A DNA stretch of 20,907 nt, taken from contig JBQTIR010000061.1 of assembly GCA_052387905.1 (NCBI GenBank), forward strand, positions 1 through 20,907, read 5' to 3'. Source of the stretch: JBQTII01 sp052387905 (GTDB lineage Bacteria; Actinomycetota; Actinomycetes; Sporichthyales; Sporichthyaceae). Under the pieces are notes generated by a model, which made no database searches, was not told where the DNA came from, and saw only the letters and a program-made list of their open reading frames with translations. This document shows positions 7,022 through 16,401 of the stretch, one piece after another. Each line of letters begins with the position of its first letter. The first letter of the stretch is position 1. The position numbers were made by a program, and so were the translations under genes.

Positions 7022-8305
7022 TCACTGTGTTACCGCCACGGTGTTGCCGCCCCCTGCGATTCGTTCGGCTGCGCGGGCCCTGGCCCAGGACTCCGCGACC
7101 AGCACGTCGTCCAGGGTGAGCGCCCCGTCGCGGCCGGTCACCTCATGATCGCTCACTACAGCGGCGACCGTATCCACTATCTGCGTGAAGTGCAGGGACC
7201 CGGCCAGGAAGGCAGCAACGCATTCCTCGTTGGCGGCGTTGAACACCGCGGGCGCCGTTCCGCCGGTTCGTCCGGTTTCGCGGGCCAGTTCCACGGCGGG
7301 GAACGCGGCGTCCTCCAGCGGCTCGAACTCCCATGCGGTGGCCTTCGACCAGTCGCACGGCGCGCACACCCCGGGCACCCGGTCGGGCCAGGCCAGCCCG
7401 AGGGCGATCGGCAGCTTCATGTCCGGCGGGGAGGCCTGGGCGATCGTCGAGCCGTCGGTGAAGGTGACCATCGAGTGCACGACCGACTGCGGGTGCACGA
7501 CCACGTCAATGCGGTCGTAGTCGACGTCGAAGAGCAGGTGCGCCTCGATCAGCTCCAGGCCCTTGTTCATCAGCGTCGCGGAGTTGATCGTGACGACCGG
7601 GCCCATGTCCCAGGTGGGGTGGGCCAGGGCCTCGGCGATGCTCACGCGAGACAGTTCGGCGCGGGTGCGCCCGCGGAAGGGTCCGCCGCTGGCGGTGAGG
7701 ATCAGCCGCGCGACCTCGCGGGGTACGCCCGCGCGCAGGCACTGGGCGATCGCGGAGTGCTCGGAATCCACCGGGACGATCTGGCCCGGTGCGGCGGCAG
7801 CGAGCACCAGCGGCCCACCCACGATCAGGGACTCCTTGTTCGCCAGCGCCAGCGTGCGCCCGGCGCGCAGGGCCGCGAGGGTCGGAGCCAGCCCGACCGA
7901 ACCCGTCATCCCGTTGAGGACCACGTCGGCCGGCCAGGCCGCCAGCTCGGTGTGGGAGTCCGGGCCGGCCAGAATCTTCGGGACCGCGAACTCGCCCTTG
8001 CTGTAGCCGCTCCGGGCCGCCGCGGCGTAGAACGCCAGTTGCAGGTCCTGGGCCGCGGTCGCCCGCGCGACGGCGACCACCTCGACGCCGAACTCCAGCG
8101 CCTGGGCCGCGAGCAGGTCGACGTTGCCCCCGCCGGCACCCAGCCCGGCGACCCGGAACCGGTCGGGGCTGGCGCGGACGACATCGAGGGCCTGGGTCCC
8201 GATGGACCCCGTCGAGCCGAGGATCACCACATCCCGGCACGCCCGCGCGGGCGGCCCCACCGATCCACTCCGGGACGCGGCGAGGGCGGGGGACATCGGG
8301 CTCAC
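7022..8305 (-). CDS. dxr: 1-deoxy-D-xylulose 5-phosphate reductoisomerase (Dxr/IspC)
   Basis: Dxr converts 1-deoxy-D-xylulose 5-phosphate to 2-C-methyl-D-erythritol 4-phosphate with NADPH and a divalent metal, an early committed step of the non-mevalonate pathway. The NADPH loop VILGSTGSIG is at about 27-36. Further family motifs include ANKESLIVGG, the metal-site PVDSEHSAI, the substrate-loop HPTWDMGP, and MNKGLELIEAH with HPQSVVHSMV. Length (427) is slightly above the family norm because of a roughly 22-residue unconserved N-terminus. The GTG at 8305 is the longest start; the ATG at 8296 behind GGGTGAG is an alternative. It precedes rseP closely, as in other actinobacteria. Confidence 0.95.
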   Translation of the reverse strand: MSPMSPALAASRSGSVGPPARACRDVVILGSTGSIGTQALDVVRASPDRFRVAGLGAGGGNVDLLAAQALEFGVEVVAVARATAAQDLQLAFYAAAARSGYSKGEFAVPKILAGPDSHTELAAWPADVVLNGMTGSVGLAPTLAALRAGRTLALANKESLIVGGPLVLAAAAPGQIVPVDSEHSAIAQCLRAGVPREVARLILTASGGPFRGRTRAELSRVSIAEALAHPTWDMGPVVTINSATLMNKGLELIEAHLLFDVDYDRIDVVVHPQSVVHSMVTFTDGSTIAQASPPDMKLPIALGLAWPDRVPGVCAPCDWSKATAWEFEPLEDAAFPAVELARETGRTGGTAPAVFNAANEECVAAFLAGSLHFTQIVDTVAAVVSDHEVTGRDGALTLDDVLVAESWARARAAERIAGGGNTVAVTQ

Positions 8306-8365
8306 CCGCCCATTGTCCCCCGCCCTGCTGCGACGGGTTGCCCCACCATGTTCGAGTTGCGGCCC

Positions 8366-8381
8366 GCGGCGCGGCCGCCGC
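8366..8381 (-). terminator. GC-only hairpin between the Ala/Pro-rich gene and dxr
   Basis: GCGGCG (8366-8371) pairs with CGCCGC (8376-8381) around a 4-nt loop, directly after the TGA of the Ala/Pro-rich gene. An overlapping alternative stem GCGGCC/GGCCGC uses 8359-8364 and 8373-8378. There is no U-tract. Position after a stop favours a terminator, but such stems arise easily in this GC range. Confidence 0.35.
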
Positions 8382-8383
8382 CT

Positions 8384-9091
8384 TCACGCCGGCGTGGCCT
8401 GCCCTGCCGGAGGAGCGACGGGGTCTGTCGTCGCCGGGCCACCGGTGGGTCCGTCGGCGGCGACCGGGGCCCCGGCAGCCGCGTCGTCCGCGGGCACCGG
8501 AGCGGCCGGGTCCACCGTGGACTTCGCGGCAGTGTCCATCGCGGGGGCAGCGGGCACCGTGGTGGGGCCGGTGTCCGTGGTGACCTCAGGGGGTGCCGCC
8601 ATGGGCTCGGCGACCATGGGCTCGAGGGTGGCGGGGGCGTCCGACCCGCGGCCGGGCGTGGCGGGGTCCTCCGCGACCAGGCGGGGGGCCGCGTGCCGGG
8701 CTACCAGAACTCGCGGCGCCACCGCGCGGGGCAGAGCGTGCCGGGGACCAGTCGCGCGTGCCGCGGGGTCGCGCGCCGGTCGATCCAGCGCCGCGGGCGC
8801 TGCGTCGGCAGGGCGGGCGTGCCGCCCGGTGCGAACCTCGGCGTCCTTGCGCGCGGGCCGGGCGGCGGGCGCCGGCGCGGCTCCACTGGTCAGTGGCTCG
8901 CGCGCACCCAGGGCGGAACCCGGGTCCTCGACCGGCAGCCGCGGCGCCGCGTACTCCGGCGGCGGGGCAGCCGTGACCACAAAGCCGCCACCCGACGCCG
9001 CGACGGCAAAACCAATGCCGCCGGCCGCGCCGGTGGCCGCGATCGCCACCGCCAGCACCCGTACCCGTGCGTTAAAGGCCCGAACTGTCAT
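8384..9091 (-). CDS. Ala/Pro-rich secreted or anchored protein
   Basis: The 235-residue product starts with basic residues and a long hydrophobic segment (about 10-38), a signal peptide or anchor. The rest is low complexity: alanine, proline, threonine and arginine in the middle (about 45-150), then an acidic, Pro/Thr/Ala-rich tail with no Arg-rich stretches. No folded domain is recognisable. Such sequences are typical of wall-spanning or disordered exported regions in actinomycetes. The ATG at 9091 is chosen because GGGGGAG lies 7 nt upstream and because it starts at the hydrophobic segment, although the frame is open upstream. Low complexity makes other frames open too, so the coding call depends on the start signals. 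Function is unknown. Confidence 0.6.
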   Translation of the reverse strand: MTVRAFNARVRVLAVAIAATGAAGGIGFAVAASGGGFVVTAAPPPEYAAPRLPVEDPGSALGAREPLTSGAAPAPAARPARKDAEVRTGRHARPADAAPAALDRPARDPAARATGPRHALPRAVAPRVLVARHAAPRLVAEDPATPGRGSDAPATLEPMVAEPMAAPPEVTTDTGPTTVPAAPAMDTAAKSTVDPAAPVPADDAAAGAPVAADGPTGGPATTDPVAPPAGQATPA

Positions 9092-9129
9092 GTCTGCGCT
9101 CCCCCAAGCAACCGCGACACCCCCGGCGC

Positions 9130-9149
9130 CGCTAGTCCGCGACGCTAGT
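9130..9149. promoter_or_regulatory. Direct repeat CGCTAGT x2 upstream of the Ala/Pro-rich gene
   Basis: CGCTAGT is at 9130-9136 and again at 9143-9149 (13-bp spacing, somewhat more than one helical turn). It sits about 40-60 bp upstream of the ATG at 9091 in the only long gap (9092-9260) on this strand before dxr. It could be a binding site near the promoter of the Ala/Pro-rich gene. No clear -35/-10 pair was identified, and a 7-bp repeat can be chance. Confidence 0.25.
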
Positions 9150-9260
9150 AAGGACACCTGGGCGCTGTCCGGGTTTCGCCGGAATTCGCGGGATAAGAAA
9201 ATCCTGGACCCCCCGGGACTACGGGCGCAACCCCGCGCATCATCGGGTGCGGGCACTTTC

Positions 9261-10724
9261 CTAGGTGGGAATCGCCAGGTATTTGGTCTCCAGGTACTCC
9301 TCGATGCCCTCCCGGCCGCCCTCGCGGCCCAGGCCGGACTGCTTGACCCCGCCGAAGGGCGCCGCGGGGTTGGAGACCAGGCCGGTGTTCAGCCCGACCA
9401 TGCCGACCTGCAAGCCCTCGGCCACGCGCAGCGCGCGGGCGAGGTCGCCGGTGTAGGCGTAGGCGACCAGGCCGAACTCGGTGGCGTTGGCCTCAGCGAT
9501 GGCCTCGGCGTCGTAGGCGAACTCGCGGATCACCGCGACCGGGCCGAAGATCTCCTCGCTCAGCACCCGGGCGCCGTCCGGGATGTCGGTGAGGACGGTG
9601 GGTGGGAAGAAGTGTCCCGGCCCGCTCGGGGCCTTCCCACCGAGCTGGATCCTGGCGCCCTTGCCGGTGGCGTCGGCGACAAGGTCCTCAACCTTCTCCA
9701 GCGCCCGGTCATCGATCAGCGGCCCGACAGTCACGCCGTCGTCGGTGCCGCGTCCGAGCACGCCCGCGGCCATCCGCTCGGTGAGCTTGGTGGCGAACTC
9801 GCCCGCAACGCGGTTGTCGACGAGGAAGCGGTTGGCGGCGGTGCACGCCTGGCCCATGTTGCGCATCTTGGCGACCATCGCGCCCTCGACGGCGGCGTCG
9901 AGGTCCGCGTCGGCGAAGACCAGGAACGGGGCGTTGCCGCCCAGTTCCATCGACACCCGCAGGATCTGGTCGGCCGCGCGGGCCAGCAGGGCGCGACCGA
10001 CCGGGGTGGAGCCGGTGAAGGTGAGCTTGCGCAGCCGGGCGTCGGCCAGCAGCGGATTGGTGACGGCGCCGGCGTCCGTGGCGGTGACGACGTTGAGCAC
10101 CCCGGCAGGCAGCCCGGCGTCGAGCAGGATCTGAGCCATCATCAGGGTGCTCAGTGGGGTCTGGTGGGCGGGCTTGATCACCATCGTGCACCCGGCGGCG
10201 ATCGCCGGCGCGATCTTGCGGGTGCCCATGGCCAGCGGGAAGTTCCATGGGGTGATGGCCAGGGTCGGCCCGACCGGTTGCTTGAGGGTCAACAGCCGGT
10301 TGCGGCCGTCCGGGCTGAGCGCGTAGCCGCCACTGATCCGCGCGGCCTCCTCGGAGAACCAGCGCAGGAACTCCGCCGCGTAGGTGATCTCGGCGGCGGA
10401 CTCCGCGAGCGGCTTGCCGTGCTCGAGCGTCATCAGCAGCGCGAGGTCGTCGCGGCGTTCGATGACGGCCTCGAACGCCGTGCGCAGAATCTCGGCGCGC
10501 TCGCGGGGTGCGGTGGCCGCCCAGTTCGACTGGGCGCCGGCGGCGGCTCCCAACGCGGCGAGGGCGTCCCCGGCGTTGGCGTCGGCGGCCTGGAGGAGTT
10601 CGGCGCCGGTGGCAGGGTCTTCGACGGCGAACGTGCGTCCGCCCGAGGCTTCGCGCCACTCCCCGTTGATCAGCAGCCCGGTCGGCACCTGCGCCAGGAC
10701 CCGCGCCTCATCAGCCTCAGTCAT
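9261..10724 (-). CDS. NAD(P)-dependent aldehyde dehydrogenase, succinate-semialdehyde type
   Basis: The 487-residue enzyme oxidises an aldehyde to its acid with NAD(P)+, in the cytoplasm. Landmarks of the ALDH superfamily are all present: the oxyanion asparagine in TPWNFP (N161), the cofactor lysine in IKPAHQTP (K184), FTGSTPVGR (about 236-244), the general base in MELGGNAP (E260), the catalytic cysteine in GQACTAANR (C294), EEIFGP, and a C-terminal SGLGREGGREGIEEYLETKY. The last segment and overall sequence place it with succinate-semialdehyde dehydrogenases (GabD), but the true aldehyde is not proven. The ATG at 10724 follows GGGGAG at 4-nt spacing. It lies downstream of prpE but is separated from it by a long perfect hairpin, so separate transcription or attenuated read-through is likely. 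Confidence 0.9.
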   Translation of the reverse strand: MTEADEARVLAQVPTGLLINGEWREASGGRTFAVEDPATGAELLQAADANAGDALAALGAAAGAQSNWAATAPRERAEILRTAFEAVIERRDDLALLMTLEHGKPLAESAAEITYAAEFLRWFSEEAARISGGYALSPDGRNRLLTLKQPVGPTLAITPWNFPLAMGTRKIAPAIAAGCTMVIKPAHQTPLSTLMMAQILLDAGLPAGVLNVVTATDAGAVTNPLLADARLRKLTFTGSTPVGRALLARAADQILRVSMELGGNAPFLVFADADLDAAVEGAMVAKMRNMGQACTAANRFLVDNRVAGEFATKLTERMAAGVLGRGTDDGVTVGPLIDDRALEKVEDLVADATGKGARIQLGGKAPSGPGHFFPPTVLTDIPDGARVLSEEIFGPVAVIREFAYDAEAIAEANATEFGLVAYAYTGDLARALRVAEGLQVGMVGLNTGLVSNPAAPFGGVKQSGLGREGGREGIEEYLETKYLAIPT

Positions 10725-10752
10725 GCCGCTCCCCACCCCGAAATACTCGCAA

Positions 10753-10794
10753 CGTCCGAAGAAGCGGTCGTCATAGCTACCGCTTCTTCGGACG
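10753..10794. terminator. Perfect 16-bp-stem hairpin after prpE
   Basis: The arms CGTCCGAAGAAGCGGT (10753-10768) and ACCGCTTCTTCGGACG (10779-10794) are perfectly complementary around the 10-nt loop CGTCATAGCT. It begins right at the prpE stop codon (10795-10797) and ends about 29 bp before the aldehyde dehydrogenase ATG. No U-run follows on the minus strand. This is a strong terminator or mRNA-stabilising stem. Confidence 0.75.
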
Positions 10795-12675
<1,881 letters not shown>

Positions 12676-12758
12676 GTCGCCATCCTGGCGCGGACGCGGC
12701 ACGCACGACCAGCCTCCCCCTTCCCCAGGCAGGGTCTGGTGGGCACGTCACCGCAGAT

Positions 12759-12781
12759 GGTTGGCTCGGGCGCAGCCGACC
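12759..12781 (+). promoter_or_regulatory. Hairpin just upstream of the fadD ribosome binding site
   Basis: GGTTGGCT (12759-12766) and AGCCGACC (12774-12781) form an 8-bp stem in RNA (one G-U pair) around a 7-nt loop. It ends 2 nt before the GGAGG ribosome binding site (12784-12788) of the acyl-CoA synthetase gene. It lies in the 119-bp divergent gap with prpE, so it may equally be a DNA operator. No regulator is identified. Confidence 0.35.
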
Positions 12782-12794
12782 CCGGAGGTACCAG

Positions 12795-14519
12795 ATGTCC
12801 CGCTCCCTCACCAGCGACCGACCGATCCAGGCGGGGGTACCAGCACTGGCGGCCACCACACTGTGCGAGGCGTTCCAGATCACCGCGGCGGCCCATTCCG
12901 ACCGCATCGCGCTGCGCACTCCGGACGACTCGATCTCGATCACCTTCGCTGAGTACGCCGAGCAGGTGCGGCGCCTGGCCGCGGGCCTGGCCGGGCTCGG
13001 GGTCGGCCCGGGAGACACCGTCGCGTTGATGATGCGCAACCGCCCGGAGTTCAACCTCGTCGACACCGCTGCCATGCATCTGGGAGCCGTGCCGTTCTCG
13101 ATCTACAACTCCTCCACACCGGACCAGATCGCGTACCTGTTCGGCAACGCCGGCAACCGCGTGGTGGTTTGCGAGGAGGCGTTTCTGGCGACCGTTCGGG
13201 CGGCCGGGACGGCGATCGAGCACATCGTGTGTGTCGACGGCGGGAACGCCGGGACGTTGTCGCTCGATGATGTGGCCGCGCGCGCCAGCGCGGACTTTGA
13301 CTTCGAGGCGACCTGGCGCGCCGTGGCCCCCGACGACGTCCTGACACTGATCTACACCTCGGGCACCACCGGCCCACCCAAGGGCGTGCAACTCACCCAC
13401 GCCGGGATGATGACGCAGGTCCGCGGGACCTCGGCATACCTGCCCGCGACCCCGGGCGGCGCGATCCTGTCCTACCTCCCCTCGGCCCACATCGCGGACC
13501 GGTGGAGTCACCACTACCACGCATCCATGTGTTTCGGCGCGACCGTCACGGCGCTGGCGGACCCCACGGCGCTGGTCCCGGCATTGCAGAGTTGCCGCCC
13601 GACGATGTGGGGCGGGGTGCCCCGGGTGTACGAGAAGTTGATGGCGGGTCTGCAGGGGATGGGGCTGGTCGACCCCGCGGTCCTGCCGCCCGAGGTGCGG
13701 GCCGGCGCGCTGGCCAAGCTCGGCCTGGACCGCGTCGAATGGTCGGTCTGCGGCGCCGCCCCGATCGCGGTGGAAACGCTGCACTACTTCACCGCCCTCG
13801 GCCTGCCGGTCCAGGAGGTCTTCGGTATGTCCGAGACCTCCTGCTGCGTGACGGTGAACCCGCCCGAGGACATCCGCCCAGGCAAGGTGGGACTCCCCGT
13901 CCCGGGCGCTGAACTGGCGCTCGCCGATGACGGCGAACTCCTGGTCCGCGGACCGTTGGTGATGACGGGCTACCGCGGCGACCCCGAACGCACCGCCGAG
14001 GCGATCGACGCCGACGGGTGGCTGCACACCGGCGACATCGCCACCATCGACGACGACGGCTACGTCGCGATCGTCGACCGCAAGAAGGAGATCATCATCA
14101 ATGCGGCCGGCAAGAACATGTCGCCGGCCAACATCGAGCAGCGCCTCAAGGCTTCGCACGTGTTGATCGGGCAGGCGGTGTGCATCGGCGACGGGCGTCG
14201 GTACAACGTCGCGCTGCTCGTCCTGGACCCGGACGCATCAGCCGCCTACGCGGCGCGCACCGGCCTGGCCGACGGATCACCCGCGACGCTCACCGCCGAC
14301 CCCGTGGTGCGCAAGACGATCGCCGACGCGGTGGAGGCGGCGAACGCGCAGCTCTCGCGCGTGGAGCAGATCAAGAAGTTCACCGTGCTCGACGTGGACT
14401 GGCTCCCCGGCGGCGACGAGCTGACCCCGACCATGAAGCTCAAGCGCAAGCCGATCGAGGCGAAGTACACGGCCGACATCGAGGCCCTCTACGCGTCAAC
14501 CACTCACCCGTCCACCTAG
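12795..14519 (+). CDS. Long-chain acyl-CoA synthetase (FadD/FACL-type, AMP-binding)
   Basis: The 574-residue enzyme would activate medium or long-chain fatty acids with ATP and CoA, at the membrane surface or in the cytosol. The AMP-binding phosphate loop is LIYTSGTTGPPKGV (about 185-198). LSYLPSAHIADR, EVFGMSET, and HTGDIATIDDDGYVAIVDRK with EIIINAAGKNMSP are hallmarks of the long-chain (FACL/FAA1-like) group. The C-terminal domain ends in TPTMKLKRKPIEAKY. Length is near 600, typical of actinobacterial members. The ATG has a strong GGAGG six nt upstream. Transcription is divergent from prpE. Its stop overlaps the stop of the convergent SUFU gene, leaving no room for a terminator. Precise chain-length preference cannot be read from the sequence. 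Confidence 0.92.
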   Translation: MSRSLTSDRPIQAGVPALAATTLCEAFQITAAAHSDRIALRTPDDSISITFAEYAEQVRRLAAGLAGLGVGPGDTVALMMRNRPEFNLVDTAAMHLGAVPFSIYNSSTPDQIAYLFGNAGNRVVVCEEAFLATVRAAGTAIEHIVCVDGGNAGTLSLDDVAARASADFDFEATWRAVAPDDVLTLIYTSGTTGPPKGVQLTHAGMMTQVRGTSAYLPATPGGAILSYLPSAHIADRWSHHYHASMCFGATVTALADPTALVPALQSCRPTMWGGVPRVYEKLMAGLQGMGLVDPAVLPPEVRAGALAKLGLDRVEWSVCGAAPIAVETLHYFTALGLPVQEVFGMSETSCCVTVNPPEDIRPGKVGLPVPGAELALADDGELLVRGPLVMTGYRGDPERTAEAIDADGWLHTGDIATIDDDGYVAIVDRKKEIIINAAGKNMSPANIEQRLKASHVLIGQAVCIGDGRRYNVALLVLDPDASAAYAARTGLADGSPATLTADPVVRKTIADAVEAANAQLSRVEQIKKFTVLDVDWLPGGDELTPTMKLKRKPIEAKYTADIEALYASTTHPST

Positions 14520-15097
14520 AGAACCGAGTGCCGGGCGGGGTCGGCGAAATTGACTCCGGCTGCCTCGAACCGGGCCTCGAGTGCATCGACGCCGTCGATC
14601 GCGACACAGGCGGCCTCGGCTTCGGTGATCGGCATCAACCACAGCACCCGGGCGCTGAACTGCTGCGTGCTAGTGCGCCAGCGGCAGTACTCGAACTCGG
14701 GCCCGTACGGGTAGGGCAGCGTCACCAGAAGCCGATCACAGGCCGAACCCGGGAGCCACGGCCGCCAGAGCGGGACGACCGAGCCCCGGTCCAGTCGGGT
14801 GTCCGGGGTAGCGCAGTGGGCCAGCGCCGCGGCGGCGAGAGATTCCAGGTGTCGGGGGTCGGCCTCGCGGGCGGCGAGCACGAACTCGGCACCCACACCC
14901 AGGGACTGCACTGCCTCCCAGCAACCGAGCGTCGCGTAGGTGACGACGTCGACGCGCTTACCGGCGGGAATCTCCAGCATCCGCAGGCCGGGGACCCGGT
15001 CCGCGGCCAGCGCCGGGACGTCGACCTCGAACATCTCGTGGCCGCGGAAGTGGTCGCGGTAGTGCTTGCCGATGATGTCGGCTGGAGTCTTGGCCAC
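14516..15097 (-). CDS. SUFU (suppressor of fused)-domain protein
   Basis: The 193-residue protein matches the bacterial suppressor-of-fused domain. A conserved beginning RVDVVTYATLG is at about 48-58, followed by GVGAEFVLAARE, a middle LLVTLPYPYG, and the C-terminal LWLMPITEAEAA...DPARHSVL pattern. In animals SUFU binds Gli factors; in bacteria the domain occurs as a stand-alone protein and as an immunity protein of polymorphic toxin systems, according to comparative studies. No toxin gene is nearby, so immunity is not supported here. The start is the GTG at 15097, preceded by AAGGAGG at 4-nt spacing; it overlaps the rlmN stop (TAGTG), so the two are cotranscribed and coupled. The product carries four or five cysteines with no metal-binding pattern. 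The role is unknown. Confidence 0.8.
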   Translation of the reverse strand: MAKTPADIIGKHYRDHFRGHEMFEVDVPALAADRVPGLRMLEIPAGKRVDVVTYATLGCWEAVQSLGVGAEFVLAAREADPRHLESLAAAALAHCATPDTRLDRGSVVPLWRPWLPGSACDRLLVTLPYPYGPEFEYCRWRTSTQQFSARVLWLMPITEAEAACVAIDGVDALEARFEAAGVNFADPARHSVL

Positions 15098-16221
15098 TAC
15101 GCCTCCTTCACGTCCGCGGCCGCGAGCTGCCCGCAGGCCCCGTCGATCTCCCGGCCGCGGGTGTCGCGGACCGTGGTGGAGATCCCGCGGGCCTCGAGGC
15201 GGCGGACAAAGGCCTTCTCGTCGCGGTCGCGCGAGGCCGTCCACTTCGAGCCGGGGGTCGGGTTGAGCGGGATCAGGTTGACGTGCACCCAGCCCGCGCG
15301 GCCGACAGCGTTGAGTACCCGTGCCAGCTCGTCGGCCCGCTCGGCCTGGTCGTTGATGTCCCGAATCAGCGCGTACTCGATCGAGACCCGTCGCCCGGTG
15401 ATCCGGTAGTACTCCGCGGCGGCACCCACGACCTCGGCGACCGGCCAGCGGGTGTTGATCGGGACGAGAGTGTCGCGCAGCTCGTCGTCCGGGGCGTGCA
15501 GCGAGAGCGCCAGCGTCACCCCCATGCCGGAGGCGGCGAGTTTGCCGATGGCCGGCACCAGGCCGACGGTGGAGACGGTGACCGAACGACGCGAGATGCC
15601 CAGACCCTCCGGAGTGGGTTCGATCAGGCGGGCCACCGCGGCGGCGGTGGCGTTGTAGTTGGCGAGCGGCTCACCCATGCCCATGAACACCACGTTGGAC
15701 ACGCGCCCGGGGCCGCCCGCGACGAGGCCGTCCGCAAGCGCGCGCTCGGCGGCGACGACCTGCCCGACGATCTCCGCGGTCGACATGTTGCGGGTCAGGC
15801 CGGCCTGCCCTGTCGCGCAGAACGGACAGTTCATTCCGCAGCCGGCCTGCGAGGACACGCACACCGTCACGCGGCCTGGATAGCGCATCAGGACCGATTC
15901 GACCAGAGCTCCGTCGAACAGGCGCCACAGAGTCTTGCGGGTGGTACCGGCGTCGCACTCGATGTGGCGGACGGGGTTCAGCAACTGGGGGAAGAACTCG
16001 GCGGCGAGCTCCGCGCGGGCCGCGGCCGGGATGTCGGTCCAGCTGGTCGGGTCCTCGTTGTGGTGGCTGAAGTAGTGGGCGGAGAGCTGGCCGGCGCGAA
16101 AGCCCTTGTGGCCCAGGGCCTCGACCGCTGCGCGGCGGGCGGGCCCGGCAAGATCGGCGAGATGTCGCGGCGGCTTGGCACGGCGCGGGGCGATGAAGGT
16201 GAGTTCTCCGGGGACAGGCAT
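15097..16221 (-). CDS. rlmN: Dual-specificity 23S rRNA/tRNA methyltransferase RlmN
   Basis: RlmN is a radical-SAM enzyme that methylates C2 of adenine 2503 in 23S rRNA and A37 of some tRNAs. The 374-residue product carries the [4Fe-4S] motif CGMNCPFC (C128, C132, C135). The methyl-carrying and resolving cysteines match E. coli C118 and C355 (here C121 in VCVSSQAGC and C363 in IDGACGQL). Other family motifs are VFMGMGEPLANY, VTVSTVGLVPAI, SLHAPDDELRD and NLIPLNPTPGS. The ATG at 16221 lacks a clear Shine-Dalgarno site, so it may be leaderless or weakly initiated. In other actinobacteria rlmN follows cdsA directly; here the convergently oriented glyA lies between them. Confidence 0.95.
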   Translation of the reverse strand: MPVPGELTFIAPRRAKPPRHLADLAGPARRAAVEALGHKGFRAGQLSAHYFSHHNEDPTSWTDIPAAARAELAAEFFPQLLNPVRHIECDAGTTRKTLWRLFDGALVESVLMRYPGRVTVCVSSQAGCGMNCPFCATGQAGLTRNMSTAEIVGQVVAAERALADGLVAGGPGRVSNVVFMGMGEPLANYNATAAAVARLIEPTPEGLGISRRSVTVSTVGLVPAIGKLAASGMGVTLALSLHAPDDELRDTLVPINTRWPVAEVVGAAAEYYRITGRRVSIEYALIRDINDQAERADELARVLNAVGRAGWVHVNLIPLNPTPGSKWTASRDRDEKAFVRRLEARGISTTVRDTRGREIDGACGQLAAADVKEA

Positions 16222-16285
16222 CAGGGGGCCATTCTCGCAGGCGCCGGTTCTCCTCCAACCGCCTCCGCGCGGTACCGTCGTCTTC

Positions 16286-16358
16286 TCGCGACTGGCGCGC
16301 TAGTGGGCGGAATCAACCGCCGGGGAGCATGCAGTGCGGGGCCGTGCGCCTGGGCTCC
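16286..16358 (+). ncRNA. ZTP/ZMP (pfl) riboswitch upstream of glyA
   Basis: Conserved pfl-motif blocks occur in order. GACTGGCG is at 16290-16297. The P2 stem GGCGG-AATCAA-CCGCC is formed at about 16306-16321, followed by GGGGAGC, and the pseudoknot-forming GCGCCTGGGC lies at about 16346-16355. These match the ZTP riboswitch, which binds the purine intermediate ZMP/ZTP when 10-formyl-tetrahydrofolate is low and turns on folate/one-carbon genes; glyA is a known target in actinobacteria. I could not find a strong basal P1 helix by eye, which is unusual. A TACCGT box at 16273-16278 may be the -10 element of the glyA promoter. Ligand binding is inferred from the motif. Confidence 0.8.
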
Positions 16359-16372
16359 GTGACCACCGAGGA

Positions 16373-16388
16373 GTGCCGCACGCGGCAC
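16373..16388 (+). promoter_or_regulatory. Hairpin before glyA ribosome binding site, likely expression platform
   Basis: GTGCCG (16373-16378) pairs with CGGCAC (16383-16388) around a 4-nt loop. It lies between the ZTP aptamer and the GGAGG (16392-16396) of glyA. Without a following U-run, it more likely tunes access to the ribosome binding site or ends transcription without a U-tract. Which state the ligand favours is inference. Confidence 0.5.
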
Positions 16389-16401
16389 GCTGGAGGACGT
16401 C

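Noticed and set aside
9092..9260. Considered a c-di-AMP (ydaO) or similar riboswitch upstream of the exported protein gene
   Set aside because: The conserved sequence blocks of that family are not present; only a short direct repeat is visible.
14516..15097. SUFU protein as immunity partner of a polymorphic toxin
   Set aside because: No toxin-like, RHS or secretion-linked gene lies within the window; the neighbours are rlmN and a metabolic gene.
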